Source: Zavarzinia sp.
GTDB lineage: Bacteria > Pseudomonadota > Alphaproteobacteria > Zavarziniales > Zavarziniaceae
Reading direction: 5' to 3'
Length of the DNA stretch: 7,878 bases
Assembly (NCBI GenBank): GCA_028694545.1
Contig: JAQVKV010000072.1
Span: 1-7,878 of the forward strand
Shown: one piece after another, positions 1 through 7,343 of the stretch
Layout of the letters: every line of letters starts with the position of its first letter
Numbering within the stretch: position 1 is the first letter of the stretch
The notes under the pieces: generated by a model
What the model was told of the DNA's origin: nothing
The model's input: the letters and a program-made list of their open reading frames with translations, nothing else
Database searches by the model: none
Translations under genes and position numbers: made by a program

Positions 1-1342
<1,342 letters not shown>

Positions 1343-1403
1343 TTACGTATTGCGGTCGTGGAGCCTGTGGCGCGGTGCCCGGGCCGTGTCTAGAATCGGG
1401 TTC

Positions 1404-2126
1404 ATGACCGATCTCCTCGCCACGCTGGCCCCGGCCCCGCTCGATTATGCCGCCTTCGGCCTGTTCCTGGCCGTCTGGTTCGGCTACGAACCCCTGCTCG
1501 GCATGATCGGACGGCGCTACCGCACCATCAATTTCACCATGAAGGTGGTACGTCGGCACTGGATGGAGAACATGGCCCGGCGCGACATGCGCATGGCGGA
1601 TGCCGCCCTGATGGGCCATGTCATGAATTCCGCGGCTTTCTTCGCCTCGACCACGGTGCTGATCGCGGCGGCGCTGGTTGGCGCGCTGGCCAGCATCGAT
1701 TCGATCCAGGCGACGGTGGAGGCCCTGGACTTCACCAGCAAGACCAGCCGGGCCCTGTTCGAGGTGAAGATCCTGCTGCCGCTCGGCGTCTTCGTGTCCG
1801 GCTTCTTCCGTTTTTCCTGGGCGATCCGCCAGTTCAACTATGCGATCGCCCTGATCGGGGCGACACCGCCGCCCAATCAGGCCCCCGCGGAAGACGCGGA
1901 ATCCATGGCTCACATGACGGCGGAAGTGCTGTCTCAGGGGGCCCTGTCCTTCAACGGCGGAATCCGGGCCTATTATTTCGCGCTGGCCACCCTGTTCTGG
2001 TTCGGCGGCCCCTTGCCTTTCCTGGCGGCGACCATCGGCGTGGTTCTCGTGCTGCTGCGACGCCAGATCCATTCCCGCAGCGCGGCGGCGATCCGGAACG
2101 AGGCAAGAAAGCTGACCCGTTATTGA
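1404..2126 (+). CDS. DUF599 family membrane protein
   Basis: A 240-residue integral membrane protein that I assign to the uncharacterised DUF599 family; no function is known. Likely membrane segments are at about residues 13-34 (LDYAAFGLFLAVWFGYEPLL), 74-97 (MNSAAFFASTTVLIAAALVGALA), 123-150 (ILLPLGVFVSGFFRFSWAIR) and 188-218 (a hydrophobic run ending in LLRRQ). Between the first two lies a conserved-looking polar stretch rich in R, H and W (RRHWMENMARRDMRMAD, about 50-66). A longer reading from a TTG at 1350 is possible, but its 18 extra residues (RSWSLWRGARA...) are Arg/Trp-rich and unlike a membrane N-terminus, so the ATG at 1404 is preferred although its upstream Shine-Dalgarno is poor. 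The gene is divergent from ahcY and ends before the hairpin at 2154-2178. Confidence 0.85.
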   Translation: MTDLLATLAPAPLDYAAFGLFLAVWFGYEPLLGMIGRRYRTINFTMKVVRRHWMENMARRDMRMADAALMGHVMNSAAFFASTTVLIAAALVGALASIDSIQATVEALDFTSKTSRALFEVKILLPLGVFVSGFFRFSWAIRQFNYAIALIGATPPPNQAPAEDAESMAHMTAEVLSQGALSFNGGIRAYYFALATLFWFGGPLPFLAATIGVVLVLLRRQIHSRSAAAIRNEARKLTRY

Positions 2127-2153
2127 GATCTCCGTCGCCCCGGAAAGCACAAA

Positions 2154-2178
2154 GGCCGCGCGATGCGATCGCGCGGCC
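2154..2178. terminator. Terminator hairpin between convergent genes
   Basis: A perfect 11-bp stem, GGCCGCGCGAT with ATCGCGCGGCC, closes a 3-nt loop. It begins 27 bp after the DUF599 stop. The plus-strand tail is TGTGTCTTG and the minus-strand tail is TTTGTGCTTT, so it could end transcripts from both sides. The small minus-strand gene ends 64 bp to the right. Confidence 0.7.
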
Positions 2179-2242
2179 TGTGTCTTGACGAAGGCCTGAC
2201 CAAATTCGACGGCCGGTCCCCGCTCTGATAAATCGCGACCGA

Positions 2243-2443
2243 TCAGGCGGCGCGGCTCTGATGGGCCCAGACCGAACCGGCCAGGGTCTTCAGCGCAATC
2301 TCGTAATCGCCCGTCAGGGCCAGTTCGGCGGCCTTGCGCTCCGCCCACTTCAGGTGACGCGCCTCGAAGGTTTCAGTCGCGGTCACGACGTCCGTGGCCA
2401 GCACACGATCGTTCTGCTTCAGTTCGATGATCATTTCCGACAC
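2243..2443 (-). CDS. Small hypothetical protein (~66 aa)
   Basis: I do not recognise this protein. It reads VSEMIIELKQNDRVLATDVV followed by a charged, Ala/Leu-rich part (ETFEARHLKWAERKAAELAL) and ends SVWAHQSRAA, so it looks soluble and mostly helical, with a short beta-prone N-terminus. There are no Cys residues, signal peptide or membrane segment. Three starts are possible: GTG at 2482, GTG at 2443, or ATG at 2434. I favour 2443 because GGA lies 6 nt upstream (TTGGAATTCGA before the GTG); the ATG at 2434 has only GGAA directly abutting it. The N-terminus encoded before 2443 (MLAPVGWLYLGIR) looks like read-through of leader. It faces the DUF599 gene across the hairpin at 2154-2178. Coding status rests on an intact frame, plausible composition and a ribosome site only. 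Confidence 0.6.
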   Translation of the reverse strand: MSEMIIELKQNDRVLATDVVTATETFEARHLKWAERKAAELALTGDYEIALKTLAGSVWAHQSRAA

Positions 2444-2627
2444 TCGAATTCCAAGGTACAGCCAGCCGACGGGGGCCAGCACCCCGAGCCGGAAACAGAG
2501 TCAATAATGTTGCCCTATTTCCGATCCCACCCATATGAACCCGAGACCTTGAATCGAGTTCCAGAGGATTTTCGCACGAGGATTATTGCAGTGCAATATT
2601 TCGCCCGCATGACGGGCCACGGGGTGT
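2444..2627. other. Non-coding stretch with one odd palindrome
   Basis: No convincing gene is seen between the small protein start and the ompW terminator. This stretch is noticeably more AT-rich than the flanking genes, as expected for an upstream region. The one clear structural signal is the 15-bp palindrome at 2584-2598, listed separately. TTGACT on the minus strand (2504-2499) could be a -35 for the small gene, but no good -10 follows it. A 60-codon minus-strand frame at 2515-2697 runs through the ompW terminator and is not believed. Confidence 0.5.
2584..2598. promoter_or_regulatory. Palindrome TATTGCAGTGCAATA, possible operator
   Basis: Two perfect 7-bp arms surround a single central G. 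The TGCA-rich core is reminiscent of sites attributed to PhaR, the regulator of phasin and polyhydroxyalkanoate genes in alphaproteobacteria, but this is a recollection. It lies 141 bp upstream of the favoured start of the small minus-strand gene and downstream of ompW. No phasin-like gene is adjacent, so the target is unclear. Confidence 0.35.
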
Positions 2628-2677
2628 GACAATAAAGCACACCCGGGTGGCGGGGATCGGGGAGGGCCACCCGGGTG
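2628..2677 (-). terminator. Rho-independent terminator of ompW
   Basis: On the minus strand, the 12-nt arms at 2666-2677 and 2640-2651 (CACCCGGGTGGC and its complement) pair perfectly across a 14-nt loop. They are followed by GTG and then the U-rich tail CTTTATTGTC (2637-2628). It stands 46 bp after the ompW stop. Each arm contains the self-complementary CACCCGGGTG, so each arm could also fold on itself. Confidence 0.8.
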
Positions 2678-2682
2678 CGATT

Positions 2683-2706
2683 GGCTGCCGCCGGCAAGCG
2701 GCAGCC
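2683..2706 (-). other. Hairpin just after the ompW stop
   Basis: GGCTGCCGC and GCGGCAGCC form a 9-bp perfect stem with a 6-nt loop, 17 bp beyond the ompW stop codon. The minus-strand tail is not U-rich (AATCGC), so it is more likely a 3'-end stabilising hairpin in tandem with the terminator at 2628-2677 than a terminator itself. Confidence 0.55.
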
Positions 2707-2722
2707 CTATTTCAGGCTCGGC

Positions 2723-3376
2723 TCAGAAACGATAGCCGACACCGATACCGACCAGGGTCGGGTTGATGTCGACATCGGCCTTGATGGCGCCGTTCACCGT
2801 GACGTCGGTCGACAGGAAGACCTGCTTCACGTCGACGTTCATCGACCAGTGGTCGTTGATCGGAATGTCGACACCCGCCTGCAGCGCCCAGCCGAAGTTG
2901 TTGTCATACTCGACCGTCATGCCCGTGGGCTCGTCCTTGCCGTAGAAGATCGTGTAGTTCACACCGGCGCCGATATAGGGGCGGATCTTGCCTTCCGGCA
3001 TGAAGTGATACTGCAGCGTCAGGGTCGGCGGCAACAGCCACACGTCGCCCAGGTCAAGCGAGCCCGGCAGGTTGACCGCCTTCGGATTGTGCTTGGTGGT
3101 GCCGAGGATCAGTTCCGCCGCGATGTTCTTCGTGAAGAAATAGGTGATGTCCAGTTCCGGGATCACCGAGGTGTCGATGCTGACGTCACCCGGGATGGCG
3201 CCACCGGCGACGCTCAGATCACCGCTCTCTTCCGGCGCGACGAGGACGACACGGCCCCGGATCATCCAGGGGCTCAATTCTTCGGCCTGCGCCGGGGACA
3301 CGTCGGCAAGGCCAAAACCCAGACCGGCGACGATGATGGCGGCCGCGGAAAGGCCGGCCTTGGCATTCTTCAACAT
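2723..3376 (-). CDS. ompW: OmpW family outer-membrane protein
   Basis: A 217-residue precursor of an eight-stranded outer-membrane beta-barrel. The OmpW family forms a narrow hydrophobic channel, and its physiological cargo is not settled. A Sec signal peptide covers about residues 1-31 (basic MLKNAKAG, hydrophobic core, then SPAQA before EELSP). The mature part shows the family signatures NIAAELILGTTKH, WLLPPTLTLQYHF, RPYIGAGVNYTIFY, an FGWALQAGVDIPIN barrel stretch, and a C-terminal GVGYRF ending in the aromatic residue recognised by the BAM complex. Length matches the family (E. coli OmpW is about 212). The start ATG at 3376 has a strong GGAGGGAAG ribosome site just upstream. A FNR-like box at 3466-3479 lies 90 bp upstream, and ompW is a known FNR-responsive gene in enterobacteria, so low-oxygen control is inferred. 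Confidence 0.93.
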   Translation of the reverse strand: MLKNAKAGLSAAAIIVAGLGFGLADVSPAQAEELSPWMIRGRVVLVAPEESGDLSVAGGAIPGDVSIDTSVIPELDITYFFTKNIAAELILGTTKHNPKAVNLPGSLDLGDVWLLPPTLTLQYHFMPEGKIRPYIGAGVNYTIFYGKDEPTGMTVEYDNNFGWALQAGVDIPINDHWSMNVDVKQVFLSTDVTVNGAIKADVDINPTLVGIGVGYRF

Positions 3377-3465
3377 GCTTCTTCCCTCCAGGGTGACAAG
3401 CCCAGGGTGACAAACCCATCGTCACCTGCGGGGTGGAATGTGCCGCCGACCGACAGGGTTAATCG

Positions 3466-3479
3466 TTGATTAAAGTCAA
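3466..3479 (-). promoter_or_regulatory. FNR/Anr-like box upstream of ompW
   Basis: On the minus strand this reads TTGACTTTAATCAA, one mismatch from the consensus TTGATnnnnATCAA. If it acts as a class II site centred at -41.5, transcription would begin near 3431, with CACATT (3442-3437) at the -10 position. It partly overlaps a second small palindrome, TTAATC-GTT-GATTAA (3459-3473). The sequence is seen; binding is inferred. Confidence 0.65.
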
Positions 3480-3499
3480 TTCGTCACAACTGCGACGAA
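3480..3499. promoter_or_regulatory. Inverted repeat between the two FNR boxes
   Basis: TTCGTC and GACGAA are perfect 6-bp arms separated by 8 bp, directly abutting the ompW-side FNR box. A dimeric regulator could bind here and influence both divergent genes. I cannot name one, and a chance repeat of this size is possible. Confidence 0.3.
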
Positions 3500-3523
3500 A
3501 TTGACCAGGGCATTTTCGCTCAC

Positions 3524-3537
3524 TTGACTTGGATCAA
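3524..3537 (+). promoter_or_regulatory. FNR/Anr-like box upstream of hemN
   Basis: TTGACTTGGATCAA matches TTGATnnnnATCAA with one mismatch. It has the same left half (TTGAC) and nearly the same spacer as the ompW-side box. hemN is a classic target of FNR-type [4Fe-4S] oxygen sensors (FnrL in alphaproteobacteria). Its centre is 42.5 bp before the hemN ATG, which bears on where transcription can begin. Confidence 0.8.
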
Positions 3538-3572
3538 GGCGCAAAAGCGGGGAGCGGCGGTTCCATGACGTC

Positions 3573-4913
3573 ATGGCCGATACTCATCTGACCGCGCGCT
3601 ATCCGCGCTACACCAGCTTCCCGACCGCGTCCCATTTCCATGGCGGCATCGACGGCGAGGCCTATGCCGACTGGCTCTATCGCCTGCCGGCGGACCGGGA
3701 CGTGTCGCTCTATATCCACGTACCCTATTGCGACTCGCTGTGCTGGTTCTGCGGTTGCCACATGAAGGTGATGAACCGGCCGGGCCCCATTTCCCGCTTC
3801 GTCACCGCCGCCACCACCGAGGCGAGCCTGGTGGCCGAGGCGATCGGCCGCCACGCCAGGGTCTCCCACCTGCACTTCGGCGGCGGCAGCCCGACGATCC
3901 TGACACCGCAGGACATCGCCCACCTGATGGGCAGCCTGCGCAAGAGCTTCGTAATCGACGACCAGACCGAAATCGCGGTCGAGATCGATCCCCGCGACCT
4001 CGACGAGGCGAAGCTCGACGCCTGGGCCGCCGCCGGCATGACGCGGGCCAGCATCGGCTGCCAGGACCTCGACCCCGAGGTCCAGCGCGCCATCAACCGC
4101 ATCCAGCCGCTGTCGCTCATCACGCGGGCGGTCGAGGGGCTGCGCCGGCGCGGCATCACCTCGATCAACATCGATCTCGTCCATGGCCTGCCCTATCAGA
4201 CGGTCGAGGGGCTGGAGCGCACCCTCGACGGTATCCTCGGGCTCTCGCCGGACCGCATCGCCATCTTCGGCTATGCCCATGTGCCCCAGCTGAAGCCGCA
4301 CCAGCGCCTGATCCCGACCGAATCCCTGCCCGGCCCCGCCGAGCGCCATGCCCAGGCCAGCGCCGCCTTCGATCGCATCGTCGCCGCCGGTTACGAGGCG
4401 ATCGGCCTCGACCATTTCGCGAAGCCGGGCGATGCCCTCGCCGTCGCCGCCGCGACCGGCCGCCTGCATCGCAATTTCCAGGGTTACACGACGGATGACG
4501 CCGGCATCATGATCGGCCTCGGCCCCTCCGCGATCGGCGAGCTGCCGCAGGGTTACGTCCAGAACACGCCGGACATCAACGCCTGGCACAAGGCGATCGG
4601 CCAGGGTGTCTTCGCCACCGCGCGCGGCATCGCCCTGTCCCCGTCCGACCGGCTGCGCCGCGCCGTGATCGAGCGCCTGATGTGTGACTATCGGGTCGAC
4701 GTCGACCATGTCGCCGAGACCGTCGGCCTCAGCGCCAGCTTGGTGAACGAAGCCTGGCCCCGACTGGACGCCTTCGCCGCCGACGGATTGATCGAGATCG
4801 TAGGCCACCGTGTCTCCATCCTGCCCGAGGCGCGTGCCCTCGTGCAGATGGTTGCCTCCGCCTTCGACAACCGCTTCACCGCGCCCGAACCCATGGCCGG
4901 CCGCGCCGCCTGA
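3573..4913 (+). CDS. hemN: Oxygen-independent coproporphyrinogen III dehydrogenase
   Basis: A cytosolic radical-SAM enzyme that oxidatively decarboxylates two propionate groups of coproporphyrinogen III to give protoporphyrinogen IX, allowing haem (and bacteriochlorophyll) synthesis without oxygen. The iron-sulphur motif C53-x3-C57-x2-C60-x-C62 (CDSLCWFCGC) has the extra fourth Cys typical of true HemN. Other signatures are PRYTSFPT (11-18), HFGGGSPT (101-108), the GCQDLDPEVQRAINRIQP stretch (162-179), FGYAHVPQLKPHQR (232-245) and HRNFQGYTT (299-307), plus a C-terminal winged-helix-like domain (about 355-420). At 446 residues it is close to E. coli HemN (457), the N-terminus being short. ATG 3573 is the only usual start codon in frame after the upstream TGA at 3525-3527, yet it has no properly spaced Shine-Dalgarno (GGGGAG ends some 18 nt away). 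It is preceded by a FNR box and converges on the DUF4173 gene. Confidence 0.96.
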   Translation: MADTHLTARYPRYTSFPTASHFHGGIDGEAYADWLYRLPADRDVSLYIHVPYCDSLCWFCGCHMKVMNRPGPISRFVTAATTEASLVAEAIGRHARVSHLHFGGGSPTILTPQDIAHLMGSLRKSFVIDDQTEIAVEIDPRDLDEAKLDAWAAAGMTRASIGCQDLDPEVQRAINRIQPLSLITRAVEGLRRRGITSINIDLVHGLPYQTVEGLERTLDGILGLSPDRIAIFGYAHVPQLKPHQRLIPTESLPGPAERHAQASAAFDRIVAAGYEAIGLDHFAKPGDALAVAAATGRLHRNFQGYTTDDAGIMIGLGPSAIGELPQGYVQNTPDINAWHKAIGQGVFATARGIALSPSDRLRRAVIERLMCDYRVDVDHVAETVGLSASLVNEAWPRLDAFAADGLIEIVGHRVSILPEARALVQMVASAFDNRFTAPEPMAGRAA

Positions 4914-4938
4914 ACCGCATGTCGATCAGGGCGGCGCG
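4902..4938. terminator. Stem-loop spanning the convergent hemN / DUF4173 gene ends
   Basis: CGCGCCGCC (4902-4910, the last hemN codons) and GGCGGCGCG (4930-4938) pair perfectly over 9 bp, with the hemN stop codon inside the 19-nt loop. The right arm ends immediately beside the DUF4173 stop. The convergent position suits a shared terminator, but neither side has a U-tract, so it may be only a transcript-end structure. Confidence 0.35.
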
Positions 4939-6393
4939 TCAGTCCGGAAGCGAGGCGAGACGGCGGCGGGCTTCCGCCAGGCGCCGGGCGCCCCGGTAAC
5001 TCCACCAATCCACGGTCGACTGGTGCCGTTCCAGGTCGGCCAGCAGATGGGCGCGCAGGTCACGCGCCTCGCCACGCACGCCCTCGTCCCCTGTCGCCAC
5101 CTCGAGTTCGAGCACCGGCAGCAGGGCAGCGGGCCCGAGGCTTTCCATGTAATCCCAGTCGAGCGCCGGCCCCTGTTCCCCGGCCGCGAGATGACGATGC
5201 ACGTTCCATGACGCGACCACGGCGGCCGGATCGATCGCCGTGATGAAGATCATGAGCGTGACGCCGGCCGCCAGGGCATTGGCGTTGATCAGCCAGCCCC
5301 CGCTCCGTGTCCCCGCCAGCCGCAGGCAGATCAGCACGAGACCGAGCCCGACCAGCGCCATCCAGACGAGCGCCGCCAGCCGCAACTCGGTCAGGCCATA
5401 GGCCTCCACATAGTCGAGGGTACGGCGCATGCTGGAAGCGACGAGCAGGACGTTCTGCCCGATCCACGCCAGGAGCAGACGGAACAGCAGCCGATCCCCG
5501 GCAATGCCCGGACGGCAGGCCGCCAGCACGAAGCCCCCGGCCATCAGCGCCGTCGCGATCAGAGCATAGGCCCCGCGATGGGCGTAATCCGCCATGGTGA
5601 CGCCGTCCGGCAGGGCCGCCCCGCTCCACAGGAAGGTGAGATCCAGAAGGTTCTCGACCGCGAAGATCAGGTTGAAGACGATCAGCGACAGGCGTAGCGA
5701 CGCCGTGTTCAGTCCGGGCAGGGCCAGCGGCGCCGGCGCGGCCCGCCACGAAATGCGGCGGGGCCGCAGACTGGTCCAGGCGAGCACGGCCATGACCGCC
5801 CAGAAGGCCAGCCGCGCGGGATCGACCAGATCCAGCCAGTGGGCCGGCGCCAGAACGGCAAGCGCCCGTTCGACCAGGGGATTGGCCGACGCGAAGAAGA
5901 AGAGAAAGACCAGGGCACCGAGCACCGGCACCGCCAGCAGCCGCAGCCAGCGCCCGGCGACGGAGCCGGGCGCCGGCGCCCCGTGCCGGGCCCGCAGCCG
6001 CAGCAATGTCCGCCCTTCGTCGAGAAACGGCAGGAGCGAGAAGAAGCCGAAGCGCGCCAGCCGCGAGAACCAGTGCCAGGCATCGTCGAACCGCCGCTGC
6101 CGGGGCAGCAGGACCACCATGCCCAGGGCCGGCAGGAACAGCAGCGGCGCCAGCGCGCCCGCGTCCTCGATCATGGACAGCGCGAGAAGCGTCGCCACCC
6201 CGGCCGCGACCAGGGCGGGCCGGCTGCGGCGGACCTCGGGATGGATCGCCATGACCGTCCCCAGCCAGACGAGGCCGAGCACGCCGGCCGGCGCGCCGAG
6301 ACGGGGCCCGTCGAGCAGCGGATCGGCGACGGCGACGAGTGCCGGCGTCAGGCCGGCACGCAGCAGAAATGAGCGGCGGAACGTCAGGGCCAT
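4939..6393 (-). CDS. DUF4173 family polytopic membrane protein
   Basis: A 484-residue inner-membrane protein that I place in the DUF4173 family by its pattern; its biochemical role is unknown. Roughly eleven hydrophobic segments run from residue 12 to about 390, for example 38-50, 60-74, 81-96, 150-170, 195-208, 234-256, 274-293, 303-320, 337-359 and 372-386. Family-like landmarks are YAHRGAYALIATALMAGGFV (270-289), RRTLDYVEAYGLTELRLAAL (323-342) and the segment at 387-422 (IDPAAVVASWNVHR, later LDWDYMESLGPAAL). After that comes a soluble, charged C-terminal tail of about 60 residues ending RRRLASLPD. The ATG at 6393 is set by an excellent ribosome site. It is read after the thioesterase gene on the same strand (82-bp gap), so co-transcription is possible, and it converges with hemN. 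Confidence 0.85.
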   Translation of the reverse strand: MALTFRRSFLLRAGLTPALVAVADPLLDGPRLGAPAGVLGLVWLGTVMAIHPEVRRSRPALVAAGVATLLALSMIEDAGALAPLLFLPALGMVVLLPRQRRFDDAWHWFSRLARFGFFSLLPFLDEGRTLLRLRARHGAPAPGSVAGRWLRLLAVPVLGALVFLFFFASANPLVERALAVLAPAHWLDLVDPARLAFWAVMAVLAWTSLRPRRISWRAAPAPLALPGLNTASLRLSLIVFNLIFAVENLLDLTFLWSGAALPDGVTMADYAHRGAYALIATALMAGGFVLAACRPGIAGDRLLFRLLLAWIGQNVLLVASSMRRTLDYVEAYGLTELRLAALVWMALVGLGLVLICLRLAGTRSGGWLINANALAAGVTLMIFITAIDPAAVVASWNVHRHLAAGEQGPALDWDYMESLGPAALLPVLELEVATGDEGVRGEARDLRAHLLADLERHQSTVDWWSYRGARRLAEARRRLASLPD

Positions 6394-6404
6394 GGATCAC
6401 CTCC
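6394..6404 (-). promoter_or_regulatory. Extended Shine-Dalgarno of the DUF4173 gene
   Basis: Minus-strand GGAGGTGATCC abuts the ATG. All 11 bases are complementary to the usual 3' end of bacterial 16S rRNA (GGATCACCTCC), with the GGAGG core 6 nt from the start codon. This fixes the start of the DUF4173 protein and predicts strong translation initiation. Confidence 0.8.
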
Positions 6405-6436
6405 GGCCCCGGATCTAGCCGGCGATCATGCCCGGC

Positions 6437-6472
6437 GCGGGGCGGCCGTGTGGCGGCCCCGCCTTTATTGTC
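6437..6472 (+). terminator. Plus-strand-facing intrinsic terminator
   Basis: GCGGGGCGGCC (6437-6447) and GGCGGCCCCGC (6452-6462) form an 11-bp stem with one G-G mismatch and a GTGT loop, followed by CTTTATTGTC (6463-6472). That 10-nt tail is identical to the one after the ompW terminator stem. It points along the plus strand although the genes on both sides are on the minus strand, so it would stop antisense transcription. In the minus direction it lacks a U-tail, so it need not separate the thioesterase and DUF4173 genes. Confidence 0.55.
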
Positions 6473-6475
6473 CCG

Positions 6476-7264
6476 TCAGACGAAGATCGCCACGGATTGG
6501 CGCGCCGCCATCAGCGGCGTGCCATCCGCCGCCCAGAGAGACATGGCCTGGGACGAATAGCCGTCCGCCATGGTCTCGGCCCGGCTGACCATGAGGCACC
6601 AGCCCTCGCCGCCCGCCGGGGGATCGTTCAGGATCTCCATCGACCAGGTGACGGTGCTGATCGGCCCGAAGCTCGGGAAGCGCACCATGGCGGCGGGCGG
6701 CGGCGCATCCGCCAGGGCGACCAGCGCCGTCATGTCGGCCGCCGCCGCCCGGTCCTTGTGGCGCAGCCACAGGCGGTATTCCGGCGTCTCGCCCATGGAA
6801 AAGGGAATCCCGCCGCCCGCGTCCACCATCTCGAACTGATGGGCGAAATTGGGCCGCATGCCGCCCCGGAAGAAATCCGTGCAGGTGGCGGGATCGGGCG
6901 CTTCGGGCATGGGCAGACCATCGAAGGCGACAGCGGACTGGCGCGCGGCGCCGAAGCACAGCAGGGCGCGCGTGGCGATCCCCGCGTCGCCCGCCAGGTC
7001 GACGCCGACGAAGGCGGTGGACTTGCCCCGACGCAGCACCACGGGCCGCATTTCGAGGGCGCCGGTGGCCGGGCCGACGAAGGCGAATTGCGCCGACCGC
7101 AGCGGCGGCAAGTCATCGATCGCGCGCAGCGCCGTCTCGAGGCAAAGGGCGGCGGAAGCACCGCCATAGAGGGTCCGGCCCTGCAGCCAGTCGTCGGTGG
7201 CGGTGACACCGAGCCCGCCCTCTACGGGGGCAAGGGCGGCAAGGAATTCGGTGAAGCTGGTCAT
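6476..7264 (-). CDS. TesB-like thioesterase family protein (double hotdog)
   Basis: A 262-residue cytosolic protein probably hydrolysing acyl-CoA thioesters; the substrate is not predictable. The N-terminal hotdog spans about residues 18-115 (LQGRTLYGGASAALCLETAL, 28-47, is the typical substrate-pocket helix region). The C-terminal hotdog covers about 135-262 (DGYSSQAMSLWAADGTPLMA near 234-253, ending RQSVAIF). By analogy with the Asp-Thr-Gln triad of E. coli TesB, candidate catalytic residues are D186 (LADAPPP), T204 (STVTWSM) and Q256 (AARQSVA); this alignment was done by eye. ATG 7264 is preferred over an in-frame TTG at 7300 because the family-like sequence begins MTSFTEFLAAL. Upstream ribosome complementarity is only GGGA, close to the ATG. 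It sits 82 bp before the DUF4173 gene on the same strand, and its own upstream region adjoins the palindromic repeat. Confidence 0.85.
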   Translation of the reverse strand: MTSFTEFLAALAPVEGGLGVTATDDWLQGRTLYGGASAALCLETALRAIDDLPPLRSAQFAFVGPATGALEMRPVVLRRGKSTAFVGVDLAGDAGIATRALLCFGAARQSAVAFDGLPMPEAPDPATCTDFFRGGMRPNFAHQFEMVDAGGGIPFSMGETPEYRLWLRHKDRAAAADMTALVALADAPPPAAMVRFPSFGPISTVTWSMEILNDPPAGGEGWCLMVSRAETMADGYSSQAMSLWAADGTPLMAARQSVAIFV

Positions 7265-7343
7265 TCCCGGGTCGTTTTCGTTATGGACGCAACGAAGCAA
7301 GCGTAACCGAAGGACAGGGGGAAAGGGAAAGGGCGGTGTTTCG

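Noticed and set aside
1350..1403. TTG start extending the DUF599 protein by 18 residues
   Set aside because: The extension is Arg/Trp-rich and unlike the hydrophobic start of the family; the ATG at 1404 is more natural.
2515..2697. 60-codon minus-strand frame
   Set aside because: It includes the ompW terminator stem and tail and has no ribosome site or family resemblance.
2675..3469. Plus-strand frame of 264 codons opposite ompW
   Set aside because: It is antisense to a protein with a signal peptide and full OmpW signatures; composition is that of a shadow.
3534..4808. Minus-strand frame of 424 codons opposite hemN
   Set aside because: Antisense to hemN, whose radical-SAM motifs are unambiguous; Gly/Asp/Arg-rich shadow.
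5060..6400. Minus-strand frame of 446 codons overlapping the DUF4173 gene
   Set aside because: Arg/Ala/Gly/Pro-rich out-of-frame shadow; the other frame gives a coherent membrane protein with a perfect ribosome site.
7265..7300. Upstream TTG start for the thioesterase-family protein
   Set aside because: The added residues LLRCVHNENDPG have no ribosome site and precede the natural start MTSFTEF.
6428..7306. Plus-strand frame of 292 codons opposite the thioesterase gene
   Set aside because: Antisense, His/Arg/Gly-rich, and it starts inside the plus-strand terminator hairpin.
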